Positions 30,435-40,020 are shown, counted from the stretch's first letter. The stretch is 64,000 bases of DNA from Polycyclovorans sp. (GCA_002706265.1 PAKU01000037.1:62001-126000), one strand, 5' to 3'. Notes: generated by a model from the letters alone, not told the origin. A program made the numbers and translations.

Positions 30435-32228
30435 ATGTGCGGTTTTGCCGCCGAGATTCGCTTTGATGGCCAGTCGGCCAATGTCGATGCCGTGTCGCGC
30501 ATGGCGGAGGTATTGAGCCCGCGCGGCCCTGATGGCGACGGCCTGTTCACCCAGGGTCGCATTGCGGTGGGGCACCGTCGCCTGCGGGTGATGGACCGCA
30601 CCGAACATTCCCAGCAGCCCATGCTGGACCCCCAACTGGGCTTGGGCATCGTGTTCAACGGTGCCATTTACAACCACCCAGAATTGCGCGCTGAGCTGAA
30701 AGCCCACGGCTACTCCTTCTATTCCGAAGGCGACACCGAGGTCATTCTCAAGGCCTATCACCGGTGGGGCATCGACTGCGTCGATCACTTTCACGGCATG
30801 TTTGCCTTCGTCATCTGGGAGCGCGACAGCGGCCGTGTGGTGCTGGGACGGGACCGGCTGGGCATCAAGCCGCTGTACACCGCCGGCATCAAGGGCGGCC
30901 TGCGCGTCGCCTCCACCCTGCCGGCGCTGCTGGCGGGCGGCGGCATCGGCCGCGAGATCGATCCGGTGGCGCTGCATCATTACCTGCACTTTCATGCCGT
31001 AGTGCCCGCGCCGCACACCATTTTGAAGGGTGCGCGCAAGCTTCCGCCCGCGACCGTGCGGGTGATCGAGCCCAACGGCGACAGCCGAGATCGCCATTAC
31101 TGGCATCTGGATTTCACCCCGCAGCCTGACGATGCACGGCGCAGTGAAGGCGAGTGGGTCGAGGCTGTGCTGTCGGCCACGCGCACCGCGGTGCACCGTC
31201 GTCTGGTGGCCGACGAGCCGGTGGGCGCGCTGCTCTCCGGCGGGGTGGATTCCAGCCTCATCGTGGGCCTGATGGCCGAGCAGGGCGCCAACCTGAAGAC
31301 CTATTCCATCGGCTTTGAAGATGTGGGCGCCGAAAAGGGGAACGAGTTCGAGTACTCCGACTGTGTGGCGCAGCACTTCGCGACCGACCATCATCAGATC
31401 CGCATCGACAGCACCAACCTGCTGGGGCGCCTGCCCGAAGCCATTACGGCCATGAGCGAGCCGATGGTGTCGCACGACTGCGTGGCGTTCTACCTATTGT
31501 CGGAGGCGGTGTCGAAGCACAGCAAGGTGGTGCAGTCAGGGCAGGGCGCCGACGAGGTGTTCGGCGGCTATCACTGGTATCCGCCCATGCTCGCCAGCGC
31601 CGATGGCCCGGCCGACTACGCGCGCGGCTTCTGCGACCGTTCGCACGCCGACTACTTGGCATTGGTGCGCGAGACCCATCAATCGGCAGAGGATGTCAGC
31701 CGCGCCTTCATCGCCCGGCACTTCGCCGCACCGGGGGCCACGCGGCCGGTGGATCAGGCGCTGCGTATCGACACCACCATCATGCTGGTCGATGACCCGG
31801 TGAAGCGGGTCGACAACATGACCATGGCCTTTGGCCTTGAGGCCCGGGTGCCGTTTCTGGACCACGAGCTGGTCGAGCTGGCGGCGCGCATCCCTGCCGA
31901 ACTCAAGCTGGCGCCGCAGCTGGGCGAGGCCGGCGGCAAATACGTGCTCAAGGAGGCGGCGCGCAAGGTGATTCCGGCCAAGGTGATCGATCGGCCCAAA
32001 GGATATTTTCCGGTGCCGGCGCTGAAGTACCTTCGCGGCGATTTTCTCGACCTCACGCGCGGTTGGCTGACCAACGACGCCGCTCGCCAGCGGGGCCTTT
32101 TCAACGATGCTGCGGTCCAGTTTCTGCTGAAGGACCCCGAAGCCCATCTGACGCCGCTGCGCGGCTCCAAGGTGTGGCAGTTGGCGCTGCTGGAAGCCTG
32201 GCTGCAGACCCATGTAGACCGTCATTGA
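30435..32228 (+). CDS. asnO: N-acetylglutaminylglutamine amidotransferase (AsnB-like)
   Basis: A 597-residue asparagine-synthetase-like enzyme. In the NAGGN pathway it amidates the dipeptide to N-acetylglutaminylglutamine amide, an osmoprotectant. The N-terminal Ntn glutaminase domain has the nucleophile Cys2 (MCGFAAEIRF) and a RGPDGDG loop; the C-terminal PP-loop ATPase has LLSGGVDSSLI and VQSGQGADEVFGGY. ATG 30435 exposes Cys2 correctly and follows AAGAGGAAG. Assignment as NAGGN-type rather than AsnB rests on the adjacent ngg and M42 genes. Confidence 0.93.
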   Translation: MCGFAAEIRFDGQSANVDAVSRMAEVLSPRGPDGDGLFTQGRIAVGHRRLRVMDRTEHSQQPMLDPQLGLGIVFNGAIYNHPELRAELKAHGYSFYSEGDTEVILKAYHRWGIDCVDHFHGMFAFVIWERDSGRVVLGRDRLGIKPLYTAGIKGGLRVASTLPALLAGGGIGREIDPVALHHYLHFHAVVPAPHTILKGARKLPPATVRVIEPNGDSRDRHYWHLDFTPQPDDARRSEGEWVEAVLSATRTAVHRRLVADEPVGALLSGGVDSSLIVGLMAEQGANLKTYSIGFEDVGAEKGNEFEYSDCVAQHFATDHHQIRIDSTNLLGRLPEAITAMSEPMVSHDCVAFYLLSEAVSKHSKVVQSGQGADEVFGGYHWYPPMLASADGPADYARGFCDRSHADYLALVRETHQSAEDVSRAFIARHFAAPGATRPVDQALRIDTTIMLVDDPVKRVDNMTMAFGLEARVPFLDHELVELAARIPAELKLAPQLGEAGGKYVLKEAARKVIPAKVIDRPKGYFPVPALKYLRGDFLDLTRGWLTNDAARQRGLFNDAAVQFLLKDPEAHLTPLRGSKVWQLALLEAWLQTHVDRH

Positions 32229-32244
32229 TCGCGAGTGCCCAGAC

Positions 32245-34041
32245 ATGAAAGGCCCTTCAGACCTCAGCAGTCAACGGCGCAAAAAGGCCAGCGGCTTGCG
32301 CCTGAACAAGCGCGGCGGTTCGCTGGAGCACTGGTCGGCGCGCGCCCCCGAGTCGCCCCTGCATCCCACCAACAGCGAGGTCACGGTCGAGTGCGGATGG
32401 GGCAATCTGGTCTTCGCACACACCTACGACAGCGCCTCGGCAGTCGCACGCGACCTTGAGGCCGAGTCGCGCGGGCGCCGCAACATCGCGATCTACGTGC
32501 GTGATCCGCATGTGGTGCTGGCGCACAAGCCGCAGCATCTGTTTCTCGATCCCAGTCATACGTTCAGGCTGTGGCTGGCCAATGCGGCGCTGGCGCGGCC
32601 GTTGCGGCTGCTGCCCTTCACCGTGCGGCGGCTGCGCACCCAGGCCGATGCCGAGGCGATTCACCGCATCTACCTGGCGCGCAGCATGGTGCCGGCAGAT
32701 CCAGCCTTTGTCTGGGCGCATCGCGCCAGCCGCACACTGACCTACTTTGTCGCCGAGGACGACGCCACCGGCGCCATCGTGGGCACGGTGATGGGCGTCG
32801 ATCACGCCGAAGCCTTTGACGACCCTGAGCAAGGCGCCAGCCTGTGGTGTCTGGCAGTAGACCCGGACGCCCATGCCCCTGGGGTGGGGCAGGCGCTGGT
32901 GAAAACGTTGGCCGCCCATTACGCCGCGCGCGGCCGTGTGTTCATGGATCTTTCGGTGCTGCACGACAACAACGAAGCCATCTCGCTGTACAAGAAAATG
33001 GGCTTCAAGCGCGTGCCGGTGTTCGCGGTGAAGTGCAAGAACGCCATCAACGAGCCGCTGTTCGTCAACGAGGCGCCGGGCCCGCAGCTCAACCCTTATG
33101 CCCAAATCATTGTTGACGAGGCGGCGCGGCGCGGCATTCGCGTCGACGTGCTCGACGCGACACACGGTTATTTTCGTCTTACCCACGGCGCCCGCAGCAT
33201 CACCTGCCGCGAGTCGTTGTCGGAGCTGACCAGCGCGATTGCGATGAGCCGCTGTCAGGACAAGCGCGTGACCTCTCGAATGCTGGCCGAGGCCGGTCTG
33301 AGCGTGCCGACGCAGCGCGAAGCCGACGGTTCGGAGGCAGATCGCGAGTTCCTGAAACAGCACCGCGCGGTGGTGGTCAAGCCTGCCGATGGCGAGCAGG
33401 GGGCGGGCATCAGTGTCGACGTTCGCACCCTGCGTCACCTGCGTGCCGCCATCAAACGGGCCCGACTCGAAGATGAAACCGTGCTGATCGAGGACTACTG
33501 CCCCGGTGAAGACCTGCGCATCATCGTGATCGACTTCAAGGTCGTGGCGGCGGCATTGCGTCGGCCGCCGGAGGTGGTGGGCGACGGCATCAGTGACGTG
33601 CGCACGCTGGTCGAGAAGCTCTCACGCCGCCGCGCGGCGGCCACGCACGGGGAATCCCGGGTGCCGCTGGACGCCGAAACTGAACGATGCATCGGTCTTG
33701 CCGGTCACAACTGGGATGACATACTGCCCGCCGGACAGCGACTGCAGGTGCGTAAAACCGCCAACCTGCACACCGGCGGGCACCTGAAAGATGTGACCGC
33801 GGTGCTGCATCCGGCCTTGCGCAGTGCCGCCGAGCGGGCCGCGCGAGTGCTCGACATTCCAGTGACGGGACTCGACTTTCTGGTGCCCGACGTGACGCAG
33901 CCGGAGCACGTCATCGTCGAGGCCAACGAACGTCCCGGTCTGGCCAACCATGAGCCACAGCCCACGGCGGCGCGTTTTGTCGACCTGCTGTTCCCGCTCT
34001 CTCAAACTCCGGAGGATCCGCATGCGCAAGCTGCCGATTGA
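32245..34041 (+). CDS. ngg: N-acetylglutaminylglutamine synthetase (GNAT + ATP-grasp)
   Basis: A 598-residue fusion that both N-acetylates and ligates glutamine in the NAGGN osmolyte pathway. The GNAT acetyltransferase region lies at about 120-260 (WCLAVDPDAHAPGVGQALVKTL and the NNEAISLYKKMGFKRV end). The C-terminal half is an ATP-grasp ligase (VVVKPADGEQGAGISVDV, LIEDYCPGEDLRIIVID, VIVEANERPGLANHEPQP). It starts 16 bases after asnO and overlaps the peptidase gene by 20 bases. Confidence 0.94.
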   Translation: MKGPSDLSSQRRKKASGLRLNKRGGSLEHWSARAPESPLHPTNSEVTVECGWGNLVFAHTYDSASAVARDLEAESRGRRNIAIYVRDPHVVLAHKPQHLFLDPSHTFRLWLANAALARPLRLLPFTVRRLRTQADAEAIHRIYLARSMVPADPAFVWAHRASRTLTYFVAEDDATGAIVGTVMGVDHAEAFDDPEQGASLWCLAVDPDAHAPGVGQALVKTLAAHYAARGRVFMDLSVLHDNNEAISLYKKMGFKRVPVFAVKCKNAINEPLFVNEAPGPQLNPYAQIIVDEAARRGIRVDVLDATHGYFRLTHGARSITCRESLSELTSAIAMSRCQDKRVTSRMLAEAGLSVPTQREADGSEADREFLKQHRAVVVKPADGEQGAGISVDVRTLRHLRAAIKRARLEDETVLIEDYCPGEDLRIIVIDFKVVAAALRRPPEVVGDGISDVRTLVEKLSRRRAAATHGESRVPLDAETERCIGLAGHNWDDILPAGQRLQVRKTANLHTGGHLKDVTAVLHPALRSAAERAARVLDIPVTGLDFLVPDVTQPEHVIVEANERPGLANHEPQPTAARFVDLLFPLSQTPEDPHAQAAD

Positions 34042-35188
34042 CAACGACTACATCCAGAAGACCCTGCTCGAACTGCTGGCCATTCCCAGCCCGGTGGGGC
34101 TCACCGATGAGGTCGTGCACTACACCGGCAACAAGCTCAAGGAGTTGGGCATCCCCTTCGAGCTCACACGGCGCGGCGCCATCCGCGCCACCCTGAAGGG
34201 CGAAACCGACCGACCCGCGTGCGCAGTGGTCGCGCACCTCGACACGCTGGGAGCCAACGTGCGTGCCCTGAAGGCCAACGGCCGGCTGAGCCTGCTGCCC
34301 ATCGGCACCTGGTCCAGCCGCTTTGCCGAAGGCGCACGCGTCACCCTGTTCACTGACCACGGCGCGCTGCGCGGCACCATCCTGCCGTTGATGGCCTCTG
34401 GGCATGCCTTCAACGAAGGCGTCGACACGCAACCGGTGAGCTGGGATCACATCGAACTGCGCATTGATGCGTTCTCTGAAAGCGTTGAAGACCTCACCCA
34501 GCTGGGCGTCAACGTGGGCGACTTCGTGGCCGTTGATCCGCAGCCCGAGATCACGCCGTCCGGCTATATCTCGTCACGGCATCTGGATGACAAGGCCGGC
34601 GTCGCCGCACTGCTGGCGGCCTGCAAGGCCCTTAAAGAGAGCCGCATCTCGTTGCCCGTGCACTTCCACCCGATGTTCACGGTGACCGAAGAGGTCGGCT
34701 TTGGCGCCTCGGCGATCCTCGATGAACGCATCAGCGAAATGGTGGGCATCGACATCGCCATACCTGCCTCGGGGCAGAACTCGCGGGAGCGTGGCGTCAC
34801 CGTGGCCATCGCCGACTCGTCCGGTCCGTTCGACTATCACCTGACGCGCAAGCTGATCAATCTGTGCAAGGCGCATCAGATCGATCACCAGCGCGACGTG
34901 TTTCCGTACTACTTCTCGGATTCAGCGGCGGCCTTGCGGGCGGGCTTCGACATTCGCCATGCCCTGATCGGCTTTGGTGCTGACGCCTCGCACGGCTGGG
35001 AGCGCACCCATTTGTCGTCCCTGACCTCGGTGGCCGAATTGCTGACGCTGTACGCGCAGAACGGCCCGGTGATCACCCGCGACCAACATGCTATTGGCCC
35101 CATCGAAGGATTTCCGCATCAGGTGGACATCGACCAACTGGACCATTCGCCCACCTCCCTGCCGCGGCCTAAGGAGTTTCTGGAATAG
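34022..35188 (+). CDS. M42-family peptidase of the NAGGN osmoprotectant system
   Basis: A 388-residue metallo-aminopeptidase-like protein of the M42 family always found beside asnO-ngg; its exact role (turnover or trimming of the dipeptide) is not established. Metal-site segments are VVAHLDTLG, HLDDKAGVAALLAA, TEEVGFGAS and GIDIAIP. ATG 34022 (MRKLPIDNDYIQKTL) overlaps ngg, as in related clusters. Ends with TAG. Confidence 0.92.
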   Translation: MRKLPIDNDYIQKTLLELLAIPSPVGLTDEVVHYTGNKLKELGIPFELTRRGAIRATLKGETDRPACAVVAHLDTLGANVRALKANGRLSLLPIGTWSSRFAEGARVTLFTDHGALRGTILPLMASGHAFNEGVDTQPVSWDHIELRIDAFSESVEDLTQLGVNVGDFVAVDPQPEITPSGYISSRHLDDKAGVAALLAACKALKESRISLPVHFHPMFTVTEEVGFGASAILDERISEMVGIDIAIPASGQNSRERGVTVAIADSSGPFDYHLTRKLINLCKAHQIDHQRDVFPYYFSDSAAALRAGFDIRHALIGFGADASHGWERTHLSSLTSVAELLTLYAQNGPVITRDQHAIGPIEGFPHQVDIDQLDHSPTSLPRPKEFLE

Positions 35189-35305
35189 CCCTCAGAACAA
35201 TGCACAGCGCCTGAGGCGTCCGGCAGCCCGCAGCACGCGATGCGTCATGAGCACACGCCCGCGACGTGAGATGCGTCGCTGGCGTGTGCCAGACTCCGCG
35301 TCCTT

Positions 35306-36034
35306 ATGGACAAGCAACACACCACCGCGACCCGATCGCTGCACGACTTGTTGCGCGAACATGGCCACCTGCGACTGTCGGGTGCCGACACCCGCAAGCG
35401 CCTCGAAGCCTTGGCGCCCCTGCAGGATTGGCCGTGCTTCGTCGACAGCTGGAACGCCATGCCGGTCGATGGCTACCTTGCCAACGGAGGGCGTTACCGG
35501 CGACGGCGACACGCCAATTATCTGGCCACGCCCGACGGCATTACCCGCCAGCCGCATCGGCCGCACTACCAAAGCCGGGATTACAACCCGTTGCACGGCG
35601 GCATCGAGCGCTGGTTTGAACCCGTGGAGCCTGCCATCAGTGACGGCGCCAGCCTGCGCACCATTCTGGAGTTCTGTCACCGCTGCTTCGCGCCGCTCAC
35701 GCCCACGGTGACGCACTGGTTCGTCGAGGTGCATCAGTTTCGTGTCGAAACGACGGAAGACGAAGCCGGCCTGCCAACGCCCGAAGGCGCGCATCGCGAT
35801 GGTGTGGACTGGGTGTTGGTGCTGCTGATTCGTCGGCAAAACGTGCGCAGCGGCGTCACGACGATCTACGCGCCCGACGGCCAAACGCTGGGCAGTTTCA
35901 CCCTGGCTGAGCCCTTTGATGCAACGCTCATCGACGACCACCGCGTGCACCACGGCGTCACCCCGGTTGAACCGCTGGACCCCACGCAACCTGCCTGGCG
36001 AGACGTGCTGGTGGTGACCTTCAGGCCGGCATAA
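35306..36034 (+). CDS. 2-oxoglutarate/Fe(II) dioxygenase, amino-acid hydroxylase type
   Basis: A 242-residue member of the 2OG-Fe_Oxy_2 group (isoleucine dioxygenase-like), whose known members hydroxylate free amino acids. The facial triad is H163-x-D165 (GAHRDGVDWVLVLLI) and a distal His in DDHRVHHGVTPVEP (probably H216). It lies 117 bases after the NAGGN peptidase in the same direction, so it may act on the osmolyte, its glutamine precursor, or an unrelated amino acid; no experiment is implied. There is no obvious Shine-Dalgarno before ATG 35306. Confidence 0.87.
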   Translation: MDKQHTTATRSLHDLLREHGHLRLSGADTRKRLEALAPLQDWPCFVDSWNAMPVDGYLANGGRYRRRRHANYLATPDGITRQPHRPHYQSRDYNPLHGGIERWFEPVEPAISDGASLRTILEFCHRCFAPLTPTVTHWFVEVHQFRVETTEDEAGLPTPEGAHRDGVDWVLVLLIRRQNVRSGVTTIYAPDGQTLGSFTLAEPFDATLIDDHRVHHGVTPVEPLDPTQPAWRDVLVVTFRPA

Positions 36035-36160
36035 CCGCCCGGGCGTCGAAAGCGGCACAGGTCAAATTCTGGACATCGACGGGCCAACAGGCTGGGATCA
36101 AGGCGGCCTGCACCATGGCCGGAAGCGGCTGAGGCCGTGTGCCACCCACGCCAAGGCGAG

Positions 36161-36200
36161 TTGAGCGCGCTGGCCCGCAACGGGCGCGCAGCGCGCTCAA
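36161..36200. terminator. Long hairpin between convergent genes
   Basis: A perfect 12-bp arm TTGAGCGCGCTG (36161-36172) pairs with CAGCGCGCTCAA (36189-36200). Inside is a second GCCCG/CGGGC stem with a CAA loop and a 3-base bulge. It sits in the 200-base gap between the convergent dioxygenase and aldehyde dehydrogenase genes; the lack of a T-tract suggests 3'-end protection or rho-assisted bidirectional termination. Confidence 0.6.
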
Positions 36201-36234
36201 CCCTCCTGAAACGTAATGCGACCGTCCGGTGCGA

Positions 36235-37686
36235 TCAGCCCGCAGGCAGGTAGACGGACTTGTAGGCGAGGTAGCTGTTCAGCGATTCTGGGCCCAACTC
36301 GCGGCCCATCCCGCTGGCCTTCACCCCGCCGAACGGCGCGTTGATGTCGAGCATGTAGCCGTTGACGCCAATGCTGCCGGTCTGTACCCGCCGAGCCACA
36401 TCCTGCGCGTGCAGACTGTCCTTCGACCAGACGGTGCCGCCCAGGCCGAAGTCGGAATCATTGGCGATGCGCACCGCGTCGTCTTCATCCTGATATTTGA
36501 TGATGGACAGCACCGGCCCGAAGATTTCTTCCTGCGAGATGGTGGCGTTGTTGTCCACGTCGGCGAACACGGTGGGCTCGACGAACCAGCCATTGCCGGC
36601 ATTTTTGGGCCGGCCGCCCCCCGCAACCAGACGCGCCTCGGTTTTACCCTTGGCAATGTAGCGTTCCACCACGTTGCGATGCGCCTCGGAGGCCATGGGG
36701 CCAATCTGGGTTTCCGGGTCCAGAGAGCTGCCAACTTTCAGCGACTTGGCCATGCCGGCGACGGCATCGACAATTTCGTCATAACGGCTGGCCGGCACCA
36801 GAATGCGGGTGCTCGCCGCGCAGGTCTGGCCGTTGTTGCCGAAGGACGCAAAGCCCATGCCTTCGAGCAGCGGGGCAATTTCGGCGTCTTCCAGAATGAT
36901 CGCGGCCGACTTGCCGCCCAGTTCAAGGGTCACCGGGCGCAGCAGGCGGCCGCACACCTCCGCAATCTTGCGGCCGGCCGCCGTGGAGCCGGTGAAGGCC
37001 ACCTTGTTGATGCCGGGGTGCGACACAAGGTGGGCGCCCACTTCACGATCACCCGGCACCCAGTTGATCACCCCGGCCGGAATGCCGGCCTCCTGCGCCG
37101 CTTCGGCGACGATGTAGCTGTCGAGCACGGTGCCGGGCGAAGGCTTGAGCACCAGGGTGCAGCCCGACACCAGCGCTGGCCCGATCTTGAGAATGGACAG
37201 CAGCACCGGGTAGTTCCACGGCACGATGCCGCCGACCACGCCCAGCGGTTCGCGGCGGACCAGCGTGTCGAAGCCCATGGGAGACGGACGGCGCTCTTCA
37301 AACTGCATGGTGCTGGCCATGTGCGCGTAATAGCGCAACAGGCCGACCACATACGCGCCTTCGAGCTGCGTCGACAGGCTGATGGGCATGCCGTTCTGCG
37401 AGCTGACGGCGGTGCTGATTTCGGCAGAACGCTTCTCGATTGCGTCAGCAAATCGGTTGATCAAGGCGCTGCGCTCGGTGCCGGTCGTGCGGCCCCAGGG
37501 GCCATTGAATGCGGCGCGCGCGGCCACGACCGCACGATCAATATCGGCTTCTGCCCCTTCAGGCACGCTGCCGATCACTTCGCCGGTGTTGGCACCGATC
37601 ACCTCGAATCGCTTTGAGGTGGAGGGCTTGACCCACTCACCGCCAATAAAAAACGCATCCCGCTTGGATTGCTCTAGCACAGCCAT
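36235..37686 (-). CDS. NAD(P)-dependent aldehyde dehydrogenase
   Basis: A 483-residue ALDH-superfamily enzyme oxidising an aldehyde to its acid. Conserved parts are PWNYPVLLSILKIGPAL, FTGSTAAGRKIAEV (coenzyme loop), TLELGGKSAAI (catalytic Glu) and NNGQTCAASTRILVP (catalytic Cys). The start at 37686 has a GGAGGAGAG Shine-Dalgarno; the frame stays open upstream but without family similarity. The aldehyde is unknown; there is no co-transcribed gene. Confidence 0.94.
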   Translation of the reverse strand: MAVLEQSKRDAFFIGGEWVKPSTSKRFEVIGANTGEVIGSVPEGAEADIDRAVVAARAAFNGPWGRTTGTERSALINRFADAIEKRSAEISTAVSSQNGMPISLSTQLEGAYVVGLLRYYAHMASTMQFEERRPSPMGFDTLVRREPLGVVGGIVPWNYPVLLSILKIGPALVSGCTLVLKPSPGTVLDSYIVAEAAQEAGIPAGVINWVPGDREVGAHLVSHPGINKVAFTGSTAAGRKIAEVCGRLLRPVTLELGGKSAAIILEDAEIAPLLEGMGFASFGNNGQTCAASTRILVPASRYDEIVDAVAGMAKSLKVGSSLDPETQIGPMASEAHRNVVERYIAKGKTEARLVAGGGRPKNAGNGWFVEPTVFADVDNNATISQEEIFGPVLSIIKYQDEDDAVRIANDSDFGLGGTVWSKDSLHAQDVARRVQTGSIGVNGYMLDINAPFGGVKASGMGRELGPESLNSYLAYKSVYLPAG

Positions 37687-38042
37687 GGATTCTCTCCTCC
37701 GTGACGATTGGGCCCTTGTCGCTCTGTTGCCGACAGGGTGATATTTTTTTTCAGGCTCGCGACCCAAAAAACATAACACGAAATCTGCGGGATTATGAGC
37801 GGCACGCTCGGCCTCATTGCCTCGCCGTGAGCGGGTCTCAAACGTGGTTTCCACCCTGATGCACCGAGCCGGCGCATCGACTGAACCGGTCGCGACAGTC
37901 ACGCAGACCGTTCTGCGCAGACGGACCCGTCCTCGCCTCGTTTGCCCCACCTGTTCACCATTCACACTGCGAGTGGGCCCCCAATCTGGCGTCGAGAGCC
38001 CGCGGTGACCCTGCTTCCAATCGCAGGTCGAAATTACTGAAA

Positions 38043-38061
38043 ATTATTGGCCGGCAATAAT
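38043..38061. promoter_or_regulatory. Palindromic operator-like site upstream of phoX-like gene
   Basis: ATTATTG and CAATAAT form a perfect 7-bp inverted repeat around GCCGG, followed by two tandem AATGTTCGGC units (38058-38077). This is the only striking element in the 582-base divergent gap 37687-38268 between the aldehyde dehydrogenase and PhoX-like genes. The binding protein is unknown; no Pho box was seen. Confidence 0.5.
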
Positions 38062-38268
38062 GTTCGGCAATGTTCGGCGCCCTTGCTCATCCTCACGTCA
38101 CAACGATCATCCCCGTTCCTGAGCGTTGTCGCATTCCGCACGACGAACGTGACCTTGGATATGGGCCGCCGGCAGCCTCAGCCGCTGCACGATGGCGCCA
38201 ACGTCACCAAGCGGTCACTTGCGGCGCCTATCGTGCCGGGCTGATCAATCCGTTTGGGGAGTATCGCC

Positions 38269-40020
38269 GTGTCCGAGCCCTTGTCTTTGCCGGCGCTTTC
38301 GCGACGTGGATTGTTGCGTGGCCTGTTTCTGGGACTGGGCGCGTTGGCGACACCGGCCTGGATGGGGCGGGCCCGCGCCCAAGGCGGCGCCGCGCTGAGT
38401 CTGCCGGTCGGGCCCCTTGCCGGGATCGGCCCTGTGCAGCGGGTGACGCTGACCGGCGGCGCGTTGCCCGGCGTCGACGATGGTGTCAACGCGCCGGAGG
38501 GTTTTTCGGTGCGCTGCGTCGCGCGGCAGGGCGTCAATCCGCTGAGCGGCACCGCGCAGGGCTACCTCTGGAACATCGATCCCGATGGCGGTGCGGTGTT
38601 TCCCTCCGCTGCGGATGGTGGCTGGGTCTACGTCTCCAACAGTGAGGACACGCCAGGCGGGGTCGGCGCGCTGCGCTTTGATGCGGCCGGCAACCTTGTC
38701 GACGCCTATCCCATCCTCGAGGGCACGCGCAACAACTGCGCCGGCGGTGCAACCCCTTGGGGGACCTGGCTCTCCTGCGAGGAGACCGGCAACGGCGAAG
38801 TCTGGGAATGCGATCCCTTTGGCGCTCCGGCCGATGCCGTGAAAAAGCCTGCGCTGGGGGCCTTCCCGCACGAAGCGGCGGCTATTGATCCCCTCAATCA
38901 CGTCTGTTACCTCACCGAAGACGGCGGCAGCCAGCGTTTCTGGCGCTTTGTGACCACCGCGTCCGATCAAACCCTGCTTCCGAATGGCGTGACCCGGCTG
39001 GCGCTGGAGAATGGGCAGTTGCAGGTGTTGCAGATCGAGGGCTTCGAGCGCGGCGTGACGCCTCCACCCGAGGCGTTGCGAGAAGCCCAGCGGGTGAGCT
39101 GGGTGAATGTCTTCAGGCTTCCCTCGTTGCCCCTGTTACCGCAGCAACTGCCGACCCTGACCTCGGCCGGAACCCAATTCCCGGGCGGCGAGGGTATTTG
39201 GTATTACGAGGTCCCCGAAGCGCTGCGCCAGACGCCCACACAGGGCACCGTGCCGACACGCGGTGTGATGTTCTTCGCCACCAAGGGCGATAACCGGGTC
39301 TACGCCTACGACATCGAGAATCAGTTGCTGGAACTGATTTTCGACAACGAAAACATGCAGGTCGAGGTGGGTTTTGATGACGTTGACAACGTCACTGTCA
39401 GCCCCGCTGGCGATGTGCTGGTGGCCGAGGACGGCAATCGCATGCGCCTCTACGTGATCGTTCCCAACCAGCCCGCCAAGTTGCTGATGCAGATCACAGC
39501 GGGCTCGGGCGAAATCACCGGCCCCGCATTCACGCCGGACGGCTCGCGCCTTTACTTCAGTCAGCAGCGCGGGCCCAGCAGCGTCGATGGATCAGGTGCT
39601 CGGGGTTCGACCTACGAGATGATCATTCCGCCGGAATTCCGGTCGCTTGTCCTGGCCACGCCCACGCCGTCGAGCAGCCCCAGCCCGACCGCGAGCCCAA
39701 CGACAGCCCCCACCGCAACTGCAAGTCCCACGGCGACCGCAACCGCGCCCCCAACGGCGACCCCGACAACGGGTCCGGCGCCAACCGTCACGCCGCCCGT
39801 GACGCCCACCCCGAATGTCCCCCAGGCGCCCGTGCCCGCCTCGACTCCGGCGCCGACCCTGACCCCGACTCCGTTGACCGCCACCCCGACGCCGACCGCC
39901 GTCCCTGGGGCGCTCATCACGGTGCCGGTCAACGAAGGGGGGGGTGCCGTTGGCGCCGCAGCTGCTGCTGCACTGGGCGCCGCTGCCGCTGCGCGGAGCA
40001 TCGTCGGCGACGCGCCTTAA
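38269..40020 (+). CDS. PhoX-type (DUF839) exported protein with Thr/Pro linker
   Basis: A 583-residue protein with a Tat signal (SRRGLLRGLFLGLGALATPAW) and a PhoX/DUF839 beta-propeller; the family includes Ca/Fe-dependent alkaline phosphatases. Typical segments are NNCAGGATPWGTWLSCEET, GAFPHEAAAIDP, VYLTEDGG-like VCYLTEDGG, and NVTVSPAGDVLVAEDG. Residues ~465-550 form a Pro/Thr/Ser/Ala linker rich in TPT units, then EGGGAVG and an Ala-rich hydrophobic tail with a final Arg. GTG 38269 has GGGGAG 7 bases upstream; TTG 38254 is in frame. Phosphatase activity is inferred from family only. Confidence 0.88.
   Translation: MSEPLSLPALSRRGLLRGLFLGLGALATPAWMGRARAQGGAALSLPVGPLAGIGPVQRVTLTGGALPGVDDGVNAPEGFSVRCVARQGVNPLSGTAQGYLWNIDPDGGAVFPSAADGGWVYVSNSEDTPGGVGALRFDAAGNLVDAYPILEGTRNNCAGGATPWGTWLSCEETGNGEVWECDPFGAPADAVKKPALGAFPHEAAAIDPLNHVCYLTEDGGSQRFWRFVTTASDQTLLPNGVTRLALENGQLQVLQIEGFERGVTPPPEALREAQRVSWVNVFRLPSLPLLPQQLPTLTSAGTQFPGGEGIWYYEVPEALRQTPTQGTVPTRGVMFFATKGDNRVYAYDIENQLLELIFDNENMQVEVGFDDVDNVTVSPAGDVLVAEDGNRMRLYVIVPNQPAKLLMQITAGSGEITGPAFTPDGSRLYFSQQRGPSSVDGSGARGSTYEMIIPPEFRSLVLATPTPSSSPSPTASPTTAPTATASPTATATAPPTATPTTGPAPTVTPPVTPTPNVPQAPVPASTPAPTLTPTPLTATPTPTAVPGALITVPVNEGGGAVGAAAAAALGAAAAARSIVGDAP

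Noticed and set aside
37687..38268. Pho box upstream of the PhoX-like gene
   Set aside because: No pair of CTGTCAT-like half-sites with proper spacing could be found by eye.
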